Of a stretch of 64,000 nt of DNA, positions 1 through 12,690 are shown in pieces; position 1 is the stretch's first letter, and each line of letters opens with the position of its first letter. The DNA is taken from NCBI GenBank assembly GCA_008711295.1, contig VUYV01000082.1:1841180-1905179 (forward strand), given 5' to 3'. The position numbers and the translations under genes were made by a program. The notes beneath the pieces were generated by a model that saw only the letters and a program-made list of their open reading frames with translations, made no database searches and had not been told where the DNA came from. This stretch comes from Anarhynchus alexandrinus (Eukaryota; Chordata; Aves; Charadriiformes; Charadriidae).

Positions 1-3000
1 GAACAAGTTGTGTAAATAGTCAGCCATATCTAATTTGGCTCAGCGCTGGCCAAGGTCAGGGAACTGAAATGAGCTAGGGAACTTGTTGGAAATTCCAGGA
101 TGGGACACAAATCCAGCTGCTTTCCCAGAACAGTTCAGCAGCAGCAAAGAAGGAAGTACTACAGGTCAGGGCTGAGTTATATCTTACTATGGATTTTAAG
201 AGCATTTCCCACATCCCATATGGTATGGATCTGAGCCATGATCCATATGAGAGCAAGAACTCACACCACACGCATACTCATGGCTACCATAAGGTAAATA
301 CTCCAGCCAGAAATTATCATCCAACTTGTCTGCTGATCTGGGCAGTCCAGGTACCAAGATCACACTTGTCCTGAAGTCTAAATTTAGCCATTAAGAGCTG
401 AGGAGATGGGTAAGACCAGAGGACCAGAAGATGCAGAATGTCAGAAATGAAGGACATATACAAAGCTTACCCTGAAGTCCTTTCCCAAGAAAATCCAGGG
501 GTGTTGGACCAGTGACTTCTAGAAGTTGTTTTTAACCTAAATTATTATATGATTCTTTGACAAAAATGTTGTTGTGATGTACAGTGCCAGCCTCTCATGG
601 AAAGCTGGAGCAGAACTTGATCCCATATGAGAAGATCTCTTGGCCTGACTCCTAAGTTCATAGGCTTTTGTAAGTGTAATTCCAGGGGCACTTGGAATAA
701 GGAGTGCGCACTCTTCCCAGGAGTGTGCGACTTCCCAGTTGCAGTATCAACCGTTTGTGAGTTTACCGCGCAAACACAGCTACTAGATGACCTGGAGCTG
801 CAGCTGTTGATCTGAAGTCTGCTGAAACTTTTGAAAGACTCTTACCGAGTCAAAAAAGGAATAGTGAACAAGAAGGCATTTTAGTATTCAATCTATGCTT
901 TTCCTCTCTTCTTTTTGTCACAGTGCCTAAAAAGCATAACCACAGCCTTTGCAAGGGACACAAATAAACACCCAGCAAGTGCTGATCTCCTCCTTAGTGC
1001 CAACTCTTTCATTTTAAACAGAGAAGACTAGCAGGCCTATTTCAGAAGAATTCCTTCTTCTGAAATCCCTGGGAACTTGATTTCAATGTGCTTGAAAGTA
1101 CCTCTGAAATAATTGTTCATTACTCCCCCGGTTTCTGCCAGTGAGGTTCCACCAACAGGAGGTCCTTTATCAAGTCAAGGAGAGCTTGGGATGAGGATGT
1201 TACACCTGGGAAATTAATAGGAAAAGCAGTAACAGATACAGTAATTTTGTCATTCTGCCTGTGTTATGCTCCATTATGTTAAGGATATGCAAATTAATAG
1301 GAATAAAACTGCCACTTCACACACAAATGTCAATATGGTGATTGTTTACTTCACCCTTAGCAACACTCCACCCAGCTTTATTGCAAAAGAGGAAACAGCT
1401 GAAGGAATATAACTGAACAGATACCACCTGGCCAATATCACCAATTCACCCCACCTATTACAAGGGAAAACAAACCACCTAAAAGAGAGAGAAAAAAAAA
1501 AGGTACAGAAGCAAGAGAAAAACAGCACAATAAAAAGCTGCTTGCACTTCTCAGTGGCAGACTCTTCCCTGTTCACAGCCTTAGTAAGACCCTAAAATCA
1601 TAAGTCTTATGCCTACCACAGGTTTGTCTGTCTCCAGTGATTACACGAAAAGGCTTAAATGAAACTTAGGCCATCTGAAATAACCTCCTGCTTCCAAAAA
1701 GAAATCTTACTATCTTGCCTGAAATTTCCCATTCTTTCCTACACAATTGAAAGTCAAGCCAAAAAGGCCATTTTAAGCCACGAGTCAAAGTCCTTTCTGT
1801 GCGTGACAGTAACAAATATCTCATGTTCTGCCAGGCTGAAATGTCATTTCCATCCCTGAAAAAAAACCAAACCCAACACAAAAAAACAAACAACCAGAAA
1901 AGAAAACTGCATTCCCGTCATGGTCTTCCTGGAGGAAGTTTTACCCTATGCCAATTGGTAGGTACTTTTCAGAGCTCTCAGCTGGAGTCACATGACTACC
2001 CACCAAAAAATACTGGCTGATCTAAAGAGCTACAGCTTCAGTCTCCTTGCCCTTTCAGGACAAAAAGCATCAGAGAAGGTTGCAATGCAAGTAGGATTAG
2101 ACCTTAGGGGTCCTAACTCTCAGATATGTGCTTTAAACTCAGTATCATCTATCTTCAACCTTATCCTTCAGAAAATTTCCTTGATTTTTCCAGCCTCTCT
2201 TTAAGTTTCATACTGCTCTAATTTGTTTCTTTGATCTGAAACAACAAATCTTCCCACTCCTTTTCAGCAGTTCACAGAGACATTAGTACTTTCCCATCTG
2301 CTTAGGACAGTCTTCTGTTCCTTCCCTGTTTTCTCTTCTTCAGCTTATATCCATGCTCATACATAAGTTGTGCTCATCACTGGTGTATGTGATCACCTCA
2401 GAGAAAAATTTGGGGGAGGAAAATTGTGTATGAAGGATGAATACACGTGAAAAGTCTTCTATAGTTTGGAAAATGCCAGTGTCATTCTTAGAAAGCTTTA
2501 ATCACTGCCCATAAGAGCACCTTGCTCAGGTACCCTTATGTTCTTCATTACTGTAGGATATAAGCACCATCAATTCTGTAACATACTCATTTTCACAACA
2601 TCACATCTAGCAAAGCAGTCCTTAATTTAGGGATGGGGGATTGAGATAGAAATCCTGGGCTAAGAACCTATGCCAACACTGATATCCTCTGAGTTCTTAA
2701 GCAAATCGTTTAACCCCAGCCCCATGCTAGTGACCACTCCCAGGTCTATCCTTCTCCTTTATTCCACAAATATTGTTCAAGACCTTACCTGTTTTCCCAT
2801 CAGAAAACTCAAACTTAGTTGATCCTAAAGGAATTAAATGAGTCTCATTTTGCACAATATGCCTCAGACACAGAGGTGGACCTCATACCAGGTTTTTAAG
2901 GTCTGCATGGCTGGACACATGCAATTGTGTTTAGAAGTTTACCCAAAGATTGGTGATAATTTGAAAAGATAACATTTGAACAACCATCCTTTATTGACAT

Positions 3001-4811
3001 GAGGTTTTGGCTAATTTCCAGAGCTCTTGTAACCACATTTTCTTCATGTCAGTGTCAGCCCTCTGTAAAATTCCTATTGTGTGGGCTTTTACTGAGGGCA
3101 GAATTACGCACTTTGTCTCCAGATGTTATAATTATCACTGCTGCAAGGCTGGTTACAAATAGAACTTGTTATTTGTTCAGAAAATAAAACTCTGGCAAGT
3201 CTAAAAATTTAGATGTTTTGCCAATGCTAGATACTGCACCAGAAGTAAAATATGTATTAAAAAACGGAGTTTCTTCCAGTACAATTTGTTGGGGTTCAAA
3301 CCTGCTGCTATTTAGATATGAGAGGGGAGTGGGGAACAGGTGCTGCAAATCCCAGAGCCCAGATGTGGGTGACTGCTCAGGAGTGCAGTCCATTATTGCA
3401 TTAAGATTTTAATGTTCTTTGGTGGTAATAGCAGACAAACCTGTGCTGTCACATTCATTTCAGGGTCATGCTAACCATGGAACCTGAATTCCCCAATGGG
3501 TCCATTACACTTATGTGTTGTCTCTTACTCTGCCTTTCCAAGCAAAGAAATCCAGGCACGGAAGAAAACTAGATCAAATTCTAGGTTTGCCATTAAAGTA
3601 GCACAGACCGAGGTATCTTGTGTCTGAAGAGTCAAGCCTGAGCCTTGATTGCACCTACCAAAGGCAGTGCATAAAGCACTCAGAATTGGGGCTTATGGTG
3701 AGGCTCTAATGTAGAAAAGAGCAGGTAAGAGAATGGGAGTATTTGGTATACCTCTCTTGTGATGCTGACATCCACAGACAGCCCACTGCTTTGAACCATA
3801 AGGCTTCCCAGCACGTTATATTTCAGTGCATAGCTTTGCAAGCTCTGATTACCTTTATAAAGAAGAGTAAGGACTCATGCTACGTTCATGAGGGCAGAAA
3901 ACTAATCTGAAAGATCTTTGCAGTGCCTCTGCTACACACAGAGATGATGGTGTTAGTAATAAGGCAACACCATGGCAGAAGAATGATCGTGGCTTCTGTG
4001 ATCAATTTCATCACCACTCAGGATAAGGTGCCCCAGCACATGTCACCACTGGTGACTGCTGATGTTACCTTCAGCTCCCACTGAGATTGTTTATAATGCC
4101 CATGCTCAAATCTAAGCCAACCTTACGGCTGCACTTCATGAAAATGGACCAATATGCACTTCTCTTATGTTTGTCCTGTCAACAGGAGTGTGCAGGTGAT
4201 TGCATGAAGATGAGTTGGCTGTCAGTACCTTCCTAGATATCACCAGTGTCACCTGTCACAAAGGCAGATGGAAAATGTTGACAGCCTGGGCAAAGGCTGC
4301 CTTTAGAATTATTCAATACCTAAATCTGAGCGGCAGGCAGCCCAGATGTAGAAGAAAGGACAAATGGACTTGAATCTGGGAAGATGCTGACCTTTAGCCT
4401 GTTATCTGGCCCACCTTCCTATAGGGCAGATGTACCTACGGTGACACTTAAGAAAGGACCAGATTTTTAAAGCATTTGGTTTCCAGCAAATTCCATGGCA
4501 ATCTTGCTGACAGATTTTCAGAACAGGTCCACATATACTGTACTTCTGAGTTCTTGAGAAAAGGCAGCCATTGATTTGGACGCTGACGGAGAAGCTGAGC
4601 TTTCTTGATCATTTGGTTGTGTCTCCTTACTTCTACAGTCCTTTTTTGAAACTCCCCAAAAAGACCATTGAAAGTTTTAAGGTGGAATGAAGCAGATAAC
4701 AGGCTAGATTTAGGGGTCAAATTCACCAGGATCGTGCCCCTGCAACATGGGGTCGTCTTGGCATCGATGCACAACACAGAAGCATTAAGGCCATTTTAAA
4801 TATGATCAGGT
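1..4811. other. 5' flank without a recognisable gene
   Basis: I see no conserved coding exon, RNA gene or clear transposon here. Open frames are short, low in complexity and lack family signatures. A small inverted repeat (tatggatc / gatccata) lies near 220-250. A short frame starting at 189 runs into an AAG/GTAAAT donor-like site near 291, but the peptide is not recognisable and its phase (0) does not fit ISX exon 2. This stretch would contain the upstream regulatory region of ISX if the first exon is at about 4.8-5.2 kb. Confidence 0.5.
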
Positions 4812-4997
4812 TTGAATGGTAAAGTATCTAGACCACATCCATGTTTCTTTTTTTCACACAAACTAGAAGGTGCGCTGAACGACAGTTGTTTTATTCACAC
4901 TTGTGCTGTGTCCTTCACAGATTCCAGCAGCAGGAGTCAGTTAGACTGTGACTTACCTTCAGCCAACACACTTCTCCCTGCCACGTGTGCTATACCC

Positions 4998-5163
4998 ATG
5001 GCCAGAGCAAAGAAAGTGCAGGCAGCTCACTGCAGGAGACCTACTGACAGCCCAGCTTCCCTCCTGGGTGAGGACACAGCACGTGAACCTCTGGAAGGCA
5101 AAAGAAAACATGAGGAAGAGGAAGATCACTTATGCGATTTCCCAGTGGACCATCCACTTCATG
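4998..5163 (+). CDS. ISX: Candidate first coding exon of ISX (N-terminal, partial)
   Basis: The open frame from ATG 4998 encodes about 55 residues beginning MARAKKVQ, with an acidic run (EEEED) before the splice site. It ends at ATG/GTGAGT, a strong donor with the intron starting at 5164. The donor leaves one base of a codon (phase 1), exactly what exon 2 needs because that exon opens with the last two bases of a codon; the junction codon would be GTT (Val). The joined product has a length near that of human ISX. The frame is open further upstream to an ATG at 4812, so the start could be earlier; a possible acceptor (TGTGTCCTTCACAG) ends near 4920. Against the call: the Eh1-like SFSIEAIL motif of mammalian ISX is absent, and the N-terminus diverges too much for recognition. 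RNA evidence would settle it. Confidence 0.4.
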
Positions 5164-5403
5164 GTGAGTGCCTCTATATCCAAACTTTCTCGCAGAGTAC
5201 CCAAAACCACAGTTGTTATCTTACAATGATGTACATGGCAATACCTAGCAACAGACATCACAGATATGTCTACTGCTAAGCTCCTGGCTGAGTCACGGGG
5301 ATGGTTCTTCAGTCTCACCATCAAAGCCATGGAGACCCACCCTGTGAGCTAAAGATCTAGCTCAGGCCTCCCAACCCTGCCAATTTTAGTGATTTGGGTG
5401 TTT

Positions 5404-5429
5404 ATTGCCCTCCTACTTGGAGTGGCAAT
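5404..5429. repeat. Short inverted repeat
   Basis: ATTGCCCTCC and GGAG-T-GGCAAT form a 10-bp stem with one bulged T and a 5-nt loop. It lies 13 bp upstream of the long hairpin at 5442-5533. It may be chance, but the two structures together make this a locally structured intronic segment. Confidence 0.5.
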
Positions 5430-5441
5430 CTACAGAGTTAC

Positions 5442-5533
5442 CATGTTCAGCAGCCTCATTCCCGGGGTTGTGCAATGCCCGTTTCCTGGTAAATGGGCAT
5501 TGCACAACGCGGGGAGCGAGGCTGCTGAGCATG
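5442..5533. repeat. Long hairpin: 43-bp inverted repeat with 6-nt loop, miRNA-precursor-like
   Basis: The left arm 5442-5484 and right arm 5491-5533 pair in one register (coordinates sum to 10975) without a bulge. The core GTTGTGCAATGCCC / GGGCATTGCACAAC is perfect over 14 bp. The outer part TCAGCAGCCTC / GAGGCTGCTGA is perfect over 11 bp. Across 43 positions there are three true mismatches (one A.C, two G.G) and three G.U pairs. The loop is CCTGGT. Size and shape fit a pre-miRNA hairpin or a tiny inverted-repeat element. I do not recognise the arms as a known miRNA. The structure is read directly from the sequence; any function is inference. Confidence 0.85.
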
Positions 5534-6187
5534 CCGAATCAGCTCGACGTGTTCTCTACACCTTGGACCCGCTGCACAGGTGATGAAGAGGTCACCAGCA
5601 CGCGCACAGGTACTCTGTCGATGTGCAATAGGTCTGGCATGCAGGATGTGTCAGCTACGATTTTCAAACCTGGCCATGTCGGTATGTCTTCAAATTTTAT
5701 TAGTTGTGAGCACTGGTAAACAGCAGTCTATCACTTAGCCAAAGCAGAGGACCATACAAATATACTTTGCCAATATGTTGCACAGAGACTTTAAACTAAG
5801 CAGGATGCATGGGACCTGAACAAGACAAGTTCCTAACAGACAGACTGCAATTTCTTGGTAGCATGTGACAAAAACTGCTTTAAGTTCTTTCAGTTTTAGG
5901 AAAGGTTAATACAGATACACTACACTCCAGAAATCAAGCTCTCAGTAGCAGCAGTAAGGTGTTTCCTGCATAGTTTGTTATTATTCGCTCCTTTCAGAAA
6001 GAAAAAAAAAAAAAAAGCAATTTCAATTAAATCCTTTGAAGACTCCTAACGGGCTCACGTGGCTGCAGATGCAGTGTAACTCAGGTGGCTTCACCGAGAT
6101 CCACACATCTTCCTCGGCCCATACTCTGCAAGCTGGCAGAGGAAACATTTCTTTCTGTAAAATACATTTGAAAGAAAAGCCTTGTTC

Positions 6188-6203
6188 CTGCTGCTGCTGC
6201 TGC
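6188..6203 (+). repeat. (CTG)5 microsatellite
   Basis: Five uninterrupted CTG units followed by TGCGATGG. It is short and within normal range. No reading frame of note uses it. Confidence 0.8.
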
Positions 6204-6626
6204 GATGGTATACAAGAGTCTTGTGACAAGCTGCTGTCACCTCCTCCTCATGCACAAGGCGGTGTCTGTCTTGATGCAGAGAGAAGCATTGTAAGATAAC
6301 GGGATATTTTAGCCTGCTTCTGCCCTGTAAGCTGCAAACAGCTGATGGCAGCTGGGCAATATCATGTTGCATCCTCGCAGAAGAGCCAGGGCAGTATGTA
6401 TCTGGTACTCAGAGCTGCCTGTGAGTGCTAAAAAGGAGTATGTTTCATGCGGGAGGGAGTCCTCAGCCACGGGGATCACACCGGAGCTGGGAGGTGGCTT
6501 TGCCAGGGTGACAGAGGAAGGAGGCGGGTGTCCCAACTCCCCACTTAGCCTCACTGACCAGCACAGTGTTCAGTACCAGCCTCATCAGCAAAGCAGGAGG
6601 GGAAGCTTATAATTATCTGCACAAAA

Positions 6627-6655
6627 CTGAGCTGAGCTGAGCTGAGCTGAGCTGA
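6627..6655 (+). repeat. (GCTGA)n pentanucleotide microsatellite
   Basis: About 5.8 perfect copies of the GCTGA unit. Frames crossing it contain a QLSSA-like repeat only because of the tandem array. Confidence 0.9.
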
Positions 6656-7618
6656 ACAGGCCGTTTCAATGACAACTTATATTTTAAAGGCATTTTAAAC
6701 AAAATCCCTCTATTCCCTGGTGGCAGTGGGGTTTTGAAACCAAGCAGAGGTTTAATGATCTGCCATTTGCTAGGCCACTGGTTCCCGCAGTTGCTGAGCC
6801 TTTGATAGGAACTGGCTGAAGGAGGGGGGAGGATCCTAAAGCACTGGACTGGCATTTTCCCCGCAGTGCACAAACAATGATGCTTCGGATCCCGTTCACA
6901 CACTGTGTCATTCTTAGCAGAGAGCTGGAGGCCTAGGTTTAAAATCCTTTCCAGCATCATAAACTTCAGCCTCTTTCCTCCACTTTATGTTAGAGGGGAA
7001 GAGCTGGCATCTCTTTTTCTCCTGCCTCTGGCTGTGGCTGCAGTCACCTTTCTCAGACGAGGTTGGCAGCAGCGCCTGCGGGAGAGGTAGACTGGCACCA
7101 TCCGTGGGAGCACTCTGTAATCCTTACAGCTGAGCTGATAGCAACTGAAGTTCTGGTTCCACATCTATTAACTCTGCGGTGCTTCAGACGCGCTTACAGC
7201 ACGGTAGCTACGAGCCAGTTACAGGTCCTCTAACAAGGCACCTGGGTGGTGCCAGATGCCCACAGCATATGCCAAGGAGGTGTCCCCAAGACGTCCCTCA
7301 CACCCACACCCAGGATGCCTGCACCAAGCACCCAGGGGAACAGCACCAATCCAAGCGGCAGGAAAGCTTTCTGATGTGGAAGACATCAGAAGTCCTTGGC
7401 TGGGTGTTCCCTCACCCCTTTCTCACTGACCACCTCTATCTATTTAAAACACCTACATAATTTGTGAGGAAAGGACTCAGACTAAGGATACACATCTGTA
7501 TAGTTGTCAGGGAGCAGAAGAAATCAAGCATGCTATGTAATCACCTTGGAGGCGGGAGGGCTGGGGTTTGTCTGGTGCTTTTTTGGATTGGAGGAGAAAG
7601 ATGATAAGGAAGCCATGA

Positions 7619-7643
7619 CAATATGCCCTTTGTGGGCATATTG
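7619..7643. repeat. Perfect 10-bp inverted repeat
   Basis: CAATATGCCC (7619-7628) pairs perfectly with GGGCATATTG (7634-7643) across a 5-nt loop. No neighbouring feature explains it. Confidence 0.7.
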
Positions 7644-9442
7644 AGATAGGAAGAGCACCCCGACTGTGACCCTGAAGTGTAGATTTGGAGCATATTTCCA
7701 GGCAAGCCCATAACTCTGTAGAGTTCCAAAAAAATTGCTTTTCCCACAAAATGGCTTCTGCGACCAAGTGGTTTAGAAATGCAGTGTCATTTAAACTAAA
7801 CAGATTTATGCCCTTATCACAAACCATTTACAGGAAGCAATGCCTCTCGCACTTTGAACTTAGAGGCTGCATTGTAAGCAAAAAAAAAGAGAAAAGCCCT
7901 CATATGCTAGAGAAATGCTGACAGTAGCTTTTAATTTTGCTAAGCCCCCATTTGAATTTGGAAGCCTTCATTCCAAATGTTGGGTGCTTTCACTTGTGGC
8001 CTTCTGCATGAGAAGCTCAGCCGAACTGTTTTGGAAAGCCTGGCTCTTGGAAGCAGCGCTGATAAAACCCGTTTTAGAAGGAGACCATTCTGAAAGAGGC
8101 CTTACTTTGGAGCTGTGGGTACAGACTCTGCTTGGGGCAGCTCTCTGTGAAAGGATTAATTGCTGCCGTTTTGCTATGTGCAACCACCATTGCTGCCAGG
8201 GTCTTCAAAACTGAAGAACATGCAGGGTAAACTCTTGTGGCTGGCTGTCAGCATCACAGCAACACGCCCATGTAAACCCCCAAATTAAATACTAACCTCC
8301 CACTTTCCTTTTAATTCCTTCTCTCTGCTCTGTGTGACACCCTTGGGACTTGACCAGTTCACAACAACCAAGTACTGGAGCCCGAGAGGATTACATGCCC
8401 CCATACCTGTCTGACCTACAGCAGCTCCTGCTGGAGACTGCCGTGTACAAGATCCCAGCCTAGTTCAGATTCTCATGGGAAATTCTTTTGCAACGTCTTT
8501 TACACATGCTGGGTGTGATTGTATACATTTTTCTGTGCGCTATAACTATCTACACCTAAAGGCAGTGGATGAGTGTGCCCAGCACTTCACATGGACAATG
8601 GTTCCAGTCCCCTGCTCCAGCAAGGGAGCAGTCAGTGCCTTGGAGAAGCCAGATAGCAGCATCACCTAAAGACACTGACAGATGCCCGGTCTTGTGGGAT
8701 TTCTTCTTTGGGCAATAATTCGAGCACAAGGTAGATCAGCCTTCTATAAATGGAGCTGGCTCCTAATTCCACCAGAAACTGGGGGTTTCAGGCCATAGGA
8801 ACATGTTGTGGCAATTCCCTGAAGCTCATGTCTCCATTATTCACTGCAGAAGGGGCTGCCATACTGAATCAGCATCATCCAAGTATTTCCACAGCAGAAA
8901 TCCTCTGCACATCGCTGACTGGGAGCTCAAGGATCTTGTTATTAATCTAATAGTTTTATAATTATGATACCAACTTTGATCCCAAAGCGTATTGACAAAT
9001 TCTGGTGGCAATTATCATAAAGACAACAGGAAATATAGAGATGATCTCAGTCCTGGAGAACTTCCAGTATAAGTCATGTACCCTCTGTATTGATGCCAGT
9101 TGCAGGCATATTTAGCTTAGTGTTTATGTTTTCTCTGAAGCCATAAATTCATTTGTACTGTTCATTTGTGGACAATATGGTCAAATCCATGTACCCCTGT
9201 GAAACAGCACGGTTTATCTCTCACGGAACAGTCTTTTCCCCAATATGCTGACTTATCTCAATGCATTTACAAAACACTCAAGAGACAATGAGGCACTGTA
9301 TAATCACAATCCCAGATAATTATCGGCTGCCCAGAATATGCCAATGGGATTGAGAGAAAGGGCACAAGCATCCCATTGTCCTGCAAAACAAAAGGAAGAA
9401 ATTCTAAATGAAAAGGAAAAACAGGAGGAAAAAATAAATGCC

Positions 9443-9458
9443 TATATATATATATATA
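9443..9458 (+). repeat. (TA)8 dinucleotide repeat
   Basis: Uninterrupted TA repeat in an A-rich context within proposed intron 1. Confidence 0.85.
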
Positions 9459-12409
9459 ATTTTGCTGCCATTAGCTGTCTTACCAGTCTTCTGTTTGTCT
9501 GCGTGAATAGTCCCTGCAGCACTATGTCTCTGAAGTGCAGTATTCCTATATACATTTAGAAATGCAGCACACCATTGACCTTGTTTTGGTGGGTTTACCT
9601 GAGGCGTAGTTGCAGGCTGGTTCTTTGTTTTTCTCCCTCTTTGAAGACTGACTGTTTATAATCACACCCTCGATATTAAATGAAAGGCATGAAACCCGAA
9701 TCCTTTACTCCCACCCTTCAGACTATGTTCACACAGAAGTCTCACTGATACAAGTAAGCACTGAAGAAAGCAAAGCTGTCAGCAGCTATCATAAATTCTG
9801 TTTCTGTTGTTTCTTCTTCTTTTTTTTTGAAGTGAATGTTAGCATTCAATGCTTTCTTCCAGCAGCCCTTTCTTTCCTGGGAATTTTGGATCCAAAGGGT
9901 ACATTACACAGGACCCAGAGGTTAATTTGTTCCTACTAGTCAAAAATGTGTAATGCAACCACTTGTAAGGTTGATGGTACATCTTGATAAGTTTATTTCA
10001 AAGGTCTTCTGAGTACTTATTGGCTTCTCCTAAATTGTCTGAGAACTTTTCATTGCATCCACGGGATTTGGTGCTTTTAATTACTGTTCTTCAAAATTGA
10101 GGGCAGGCTTTTTACGTACTGTATTAGCAAGTGCTTTATGCTGAAATAAGAAACAGCAGAGACTACGCACTAAAATAATGATGGAATTATGCTTTCTTGG
10201 AAGGAGCGCAGACTCTGAGGCAGGGATGTAAACAAGCACGCCTGATTGATGTCTAGAGGTTTGCAGGCACAAATAATCACAAAGAGCAGGAATAAAGTAG
10301 AAAACAAGCTGTCTGTGTGACCTGCAATAATCTCGGCTTTCTCCATGGGCAAATGGCTGTTTTCTGACAAAGGTGGTTGACCAGAGAGTGTGAGGAGAGT
10401 GCTGGGGAACCTGTTTTCCTCAGTAAGAAACGTTATCGAATTAGGCTGGTCACTGTTCTCTCATCTTTAAGGTGAAGTTTGGCAGTGGATGAATGTTCAC
10501 AGAAAGTAAGTTTCAAGCCTGAGATTTAGCTGAAATTATATCAGGTGATGGAAACTAACACATCCCCACGTCAGTTGGGGTCCCTCAGACCATGGCCTGT
10601 GTGCTTCTTCCTACAGATACTTTGCTGACCTCTGGCTGTGCCAGAGCTACACACAATACCGTTTCAGGGCAGCGGCGTTTATAAACACTGTTATCTCTTT
10701 GCTGGCAGATGGGAAGGGTTAAATTCACCAGGGGCTCAGGTTGATGGTGAGCACCATCCTCCGCAACGAACTGTCCACATGAATGGTTTCGTACGAACTG
10801 TCTACTCTTTGCCAATTCCTCTGACAAGCAGACTAAGAAATTCCCCTGGCCGCCACTACACAGCTTGCTTAAACACGTTTCGGGTCTGGTATTTTTAGCA
10901 TCCACACCACCTCAAGTCTGTACCTCTCTGCATCTCAGCCGTGCTGTCAAGTGATTAGGCACTGTACTCTGCGCCAGGGTGGAAGCAACTCTCTGTCAAG
11001 GAGTTTTGGACTGAAGGGAGGGAAGTCAAGCCTTTAAAAGTTCAAGTCGTGCTGCTCTGTCTTAACTTCTGCAACGCCTGAATGGCCAGCAGCTGGGTGC
11101 TAAATGCTGCATTTCGCTAGCAGGAGGCTCTATCCGGAGCACGTTGTACCTATCCAATTAGGATCAGTCTTGCTGGCTATGCCAGTCCTTCTTAACGAAG
11201 GCTGGAAAACCACTTTAATAAAGATTAGCCACACTGCCATACTCCCACCTAAACATTGCAGCACAAGCTCTTTTGAAAGCCATGAGCCACCTCTTTAACT
11301 AGGAGAGGGACTGCCACAGGCACATCTCTGTACACAGACAAGCACGTTTTGTCCTGACGCCATCAGCACTTTGTAATAACTCTTTGATAGAGTCGCAGTT
11401 GGTTTTGCTGTGGGCTTGGCTGCCATGAGCAGAATGTCACCACCAGAGAATAACGCTCAGAAAAGCCATGGGAAGCAATTGGCTGGGAGACCCACATATC
11501 TGTAATTGGTTGAATTAAAAAGAAGAGAGAGAGGAACTTCTTTTAAAGAGACTAAAAGGGAAAAATAGAACTTAACCAGATACAATGAGGCTCTTTTTCA
11601 ATGCTCCTGAGTTTCTTTCTGAGAAACAAATGATACAGTCAACTTTGTTACACACAGAAAAATATATTTCTGAGGATATTTAGCTAAAGCCTCTTGCTTG
11701 CTTATGTAACTACTTCCTCTCTTCTCGTCAAAGAAGAAGCAAAATCTTTGGATCTGGTTATCGCATACTCTGAGAGGGTGCCTGTCCAGAAATGACAAAG
11801 AGGATTGCAGCAAGATAAACTGATCCCACCAGTTTTCATCTACCTAGATTAGATACTCCAAAGCAAATACGTGCCAGCACCGACTTCCAGCCCTTCACTT
11901 GGGTTTTCAGTTCCTTATCCCTCCAACATATGCACCCTTGTAATGACAGCAAGTAGGCTTGATACGATCTTGGCCTGCTAACGGGCTAAGTGCAAATGGG
12001 AGATGCAGTTGCAGAGATCTCACTGAGGCAGCATTTGTCTGTCTGGTTCAGGTACGCAGGGCAGCTGAGAAACAGCAGTGCAAGGTGTGCCATAGGTTGT
12101 CTGCCGACTGACTACAGTCCAGAATGAATTTGCCCAAGTATGGCATTGCTGCAGCTGTGTATCTTTTACCTAGCAAACTCGGGTATAAGCAGTAGTCTTT
12201 GGTATTGATTTGCTCATATCTCTAATATTTTGTACCCGTGTTATACTGAACGTTGGAAATAAGCCATAATATGCTAAGCAAGAACTGTGTAAATAAGCAA
12301 TTGCAAATCAGACTCCTTGAGTTTAAATTCCCTTTAAATTCCCTTTTTAGGAAAGGAATGATGGGGCAGCTTCAGACCATGTGGATATTTGGAGGTCAGA
12401 GATCACATC

Positions 12410-12690
12410 ATAAAGTAAGTTAGGAGAGACCTCTGGAGACCATCTTGTCCAACCCCAACTCTAAGCAGGGCCAGCTTAAATCGGGCTGCGTAGGCTTTTG
12501 TCCAGTCAAGCTTAGAATGTCTTCGAGGATAGAGACTTCTCAGCCTCTACAGGCCCATTGCCTTCACAGTGAAAACATTTTATTCCTATTATATAATCAG
12601 AATTTTCCTTGTTGCAACTCGTACCCATTGATCTCATCCTTTCACTGCGCACCTCCAAGAAGAGTCTGTATTGTTCAAATGTTTCAACTT
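12410..12690 (-). mobile_element. CR1 LINE 3' end, antisense, truncated and diverged
   Basis: The + strand reads as the complement of a CR1 3' region. GACCTCTGGAGACCATCTTG / TCCAACCCC is followed by a 'gcagggccagctta' segment, then 'gatagagacttctcagcctct', then 'gttgcaactcgtacccattg' and 'cactgcgcacctccaagaagagtctg'. This order is characteristic of avian CR1 read in antisense. The terminal ATTCTATG repeats are missing, and the copy is too decayed to encode protein. Confidence 0.85.

Noticed and set aside
189..374. 61-codon frame with a His-rich stretch and an AAG/GTAAAT donor-like site, considered as an ISX first exon
   Set aside because: The donor phase (0) does not fit ISX exon 2 (needs phase 1), and the peptide has no recognisable motif.
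4812..5279. 155-codon frame as a stand-alone gene
   Set aside because: No family features. Only its internal part, up to the donor at 5163/5164, fits as an ISX exon; the rest is probably intron.
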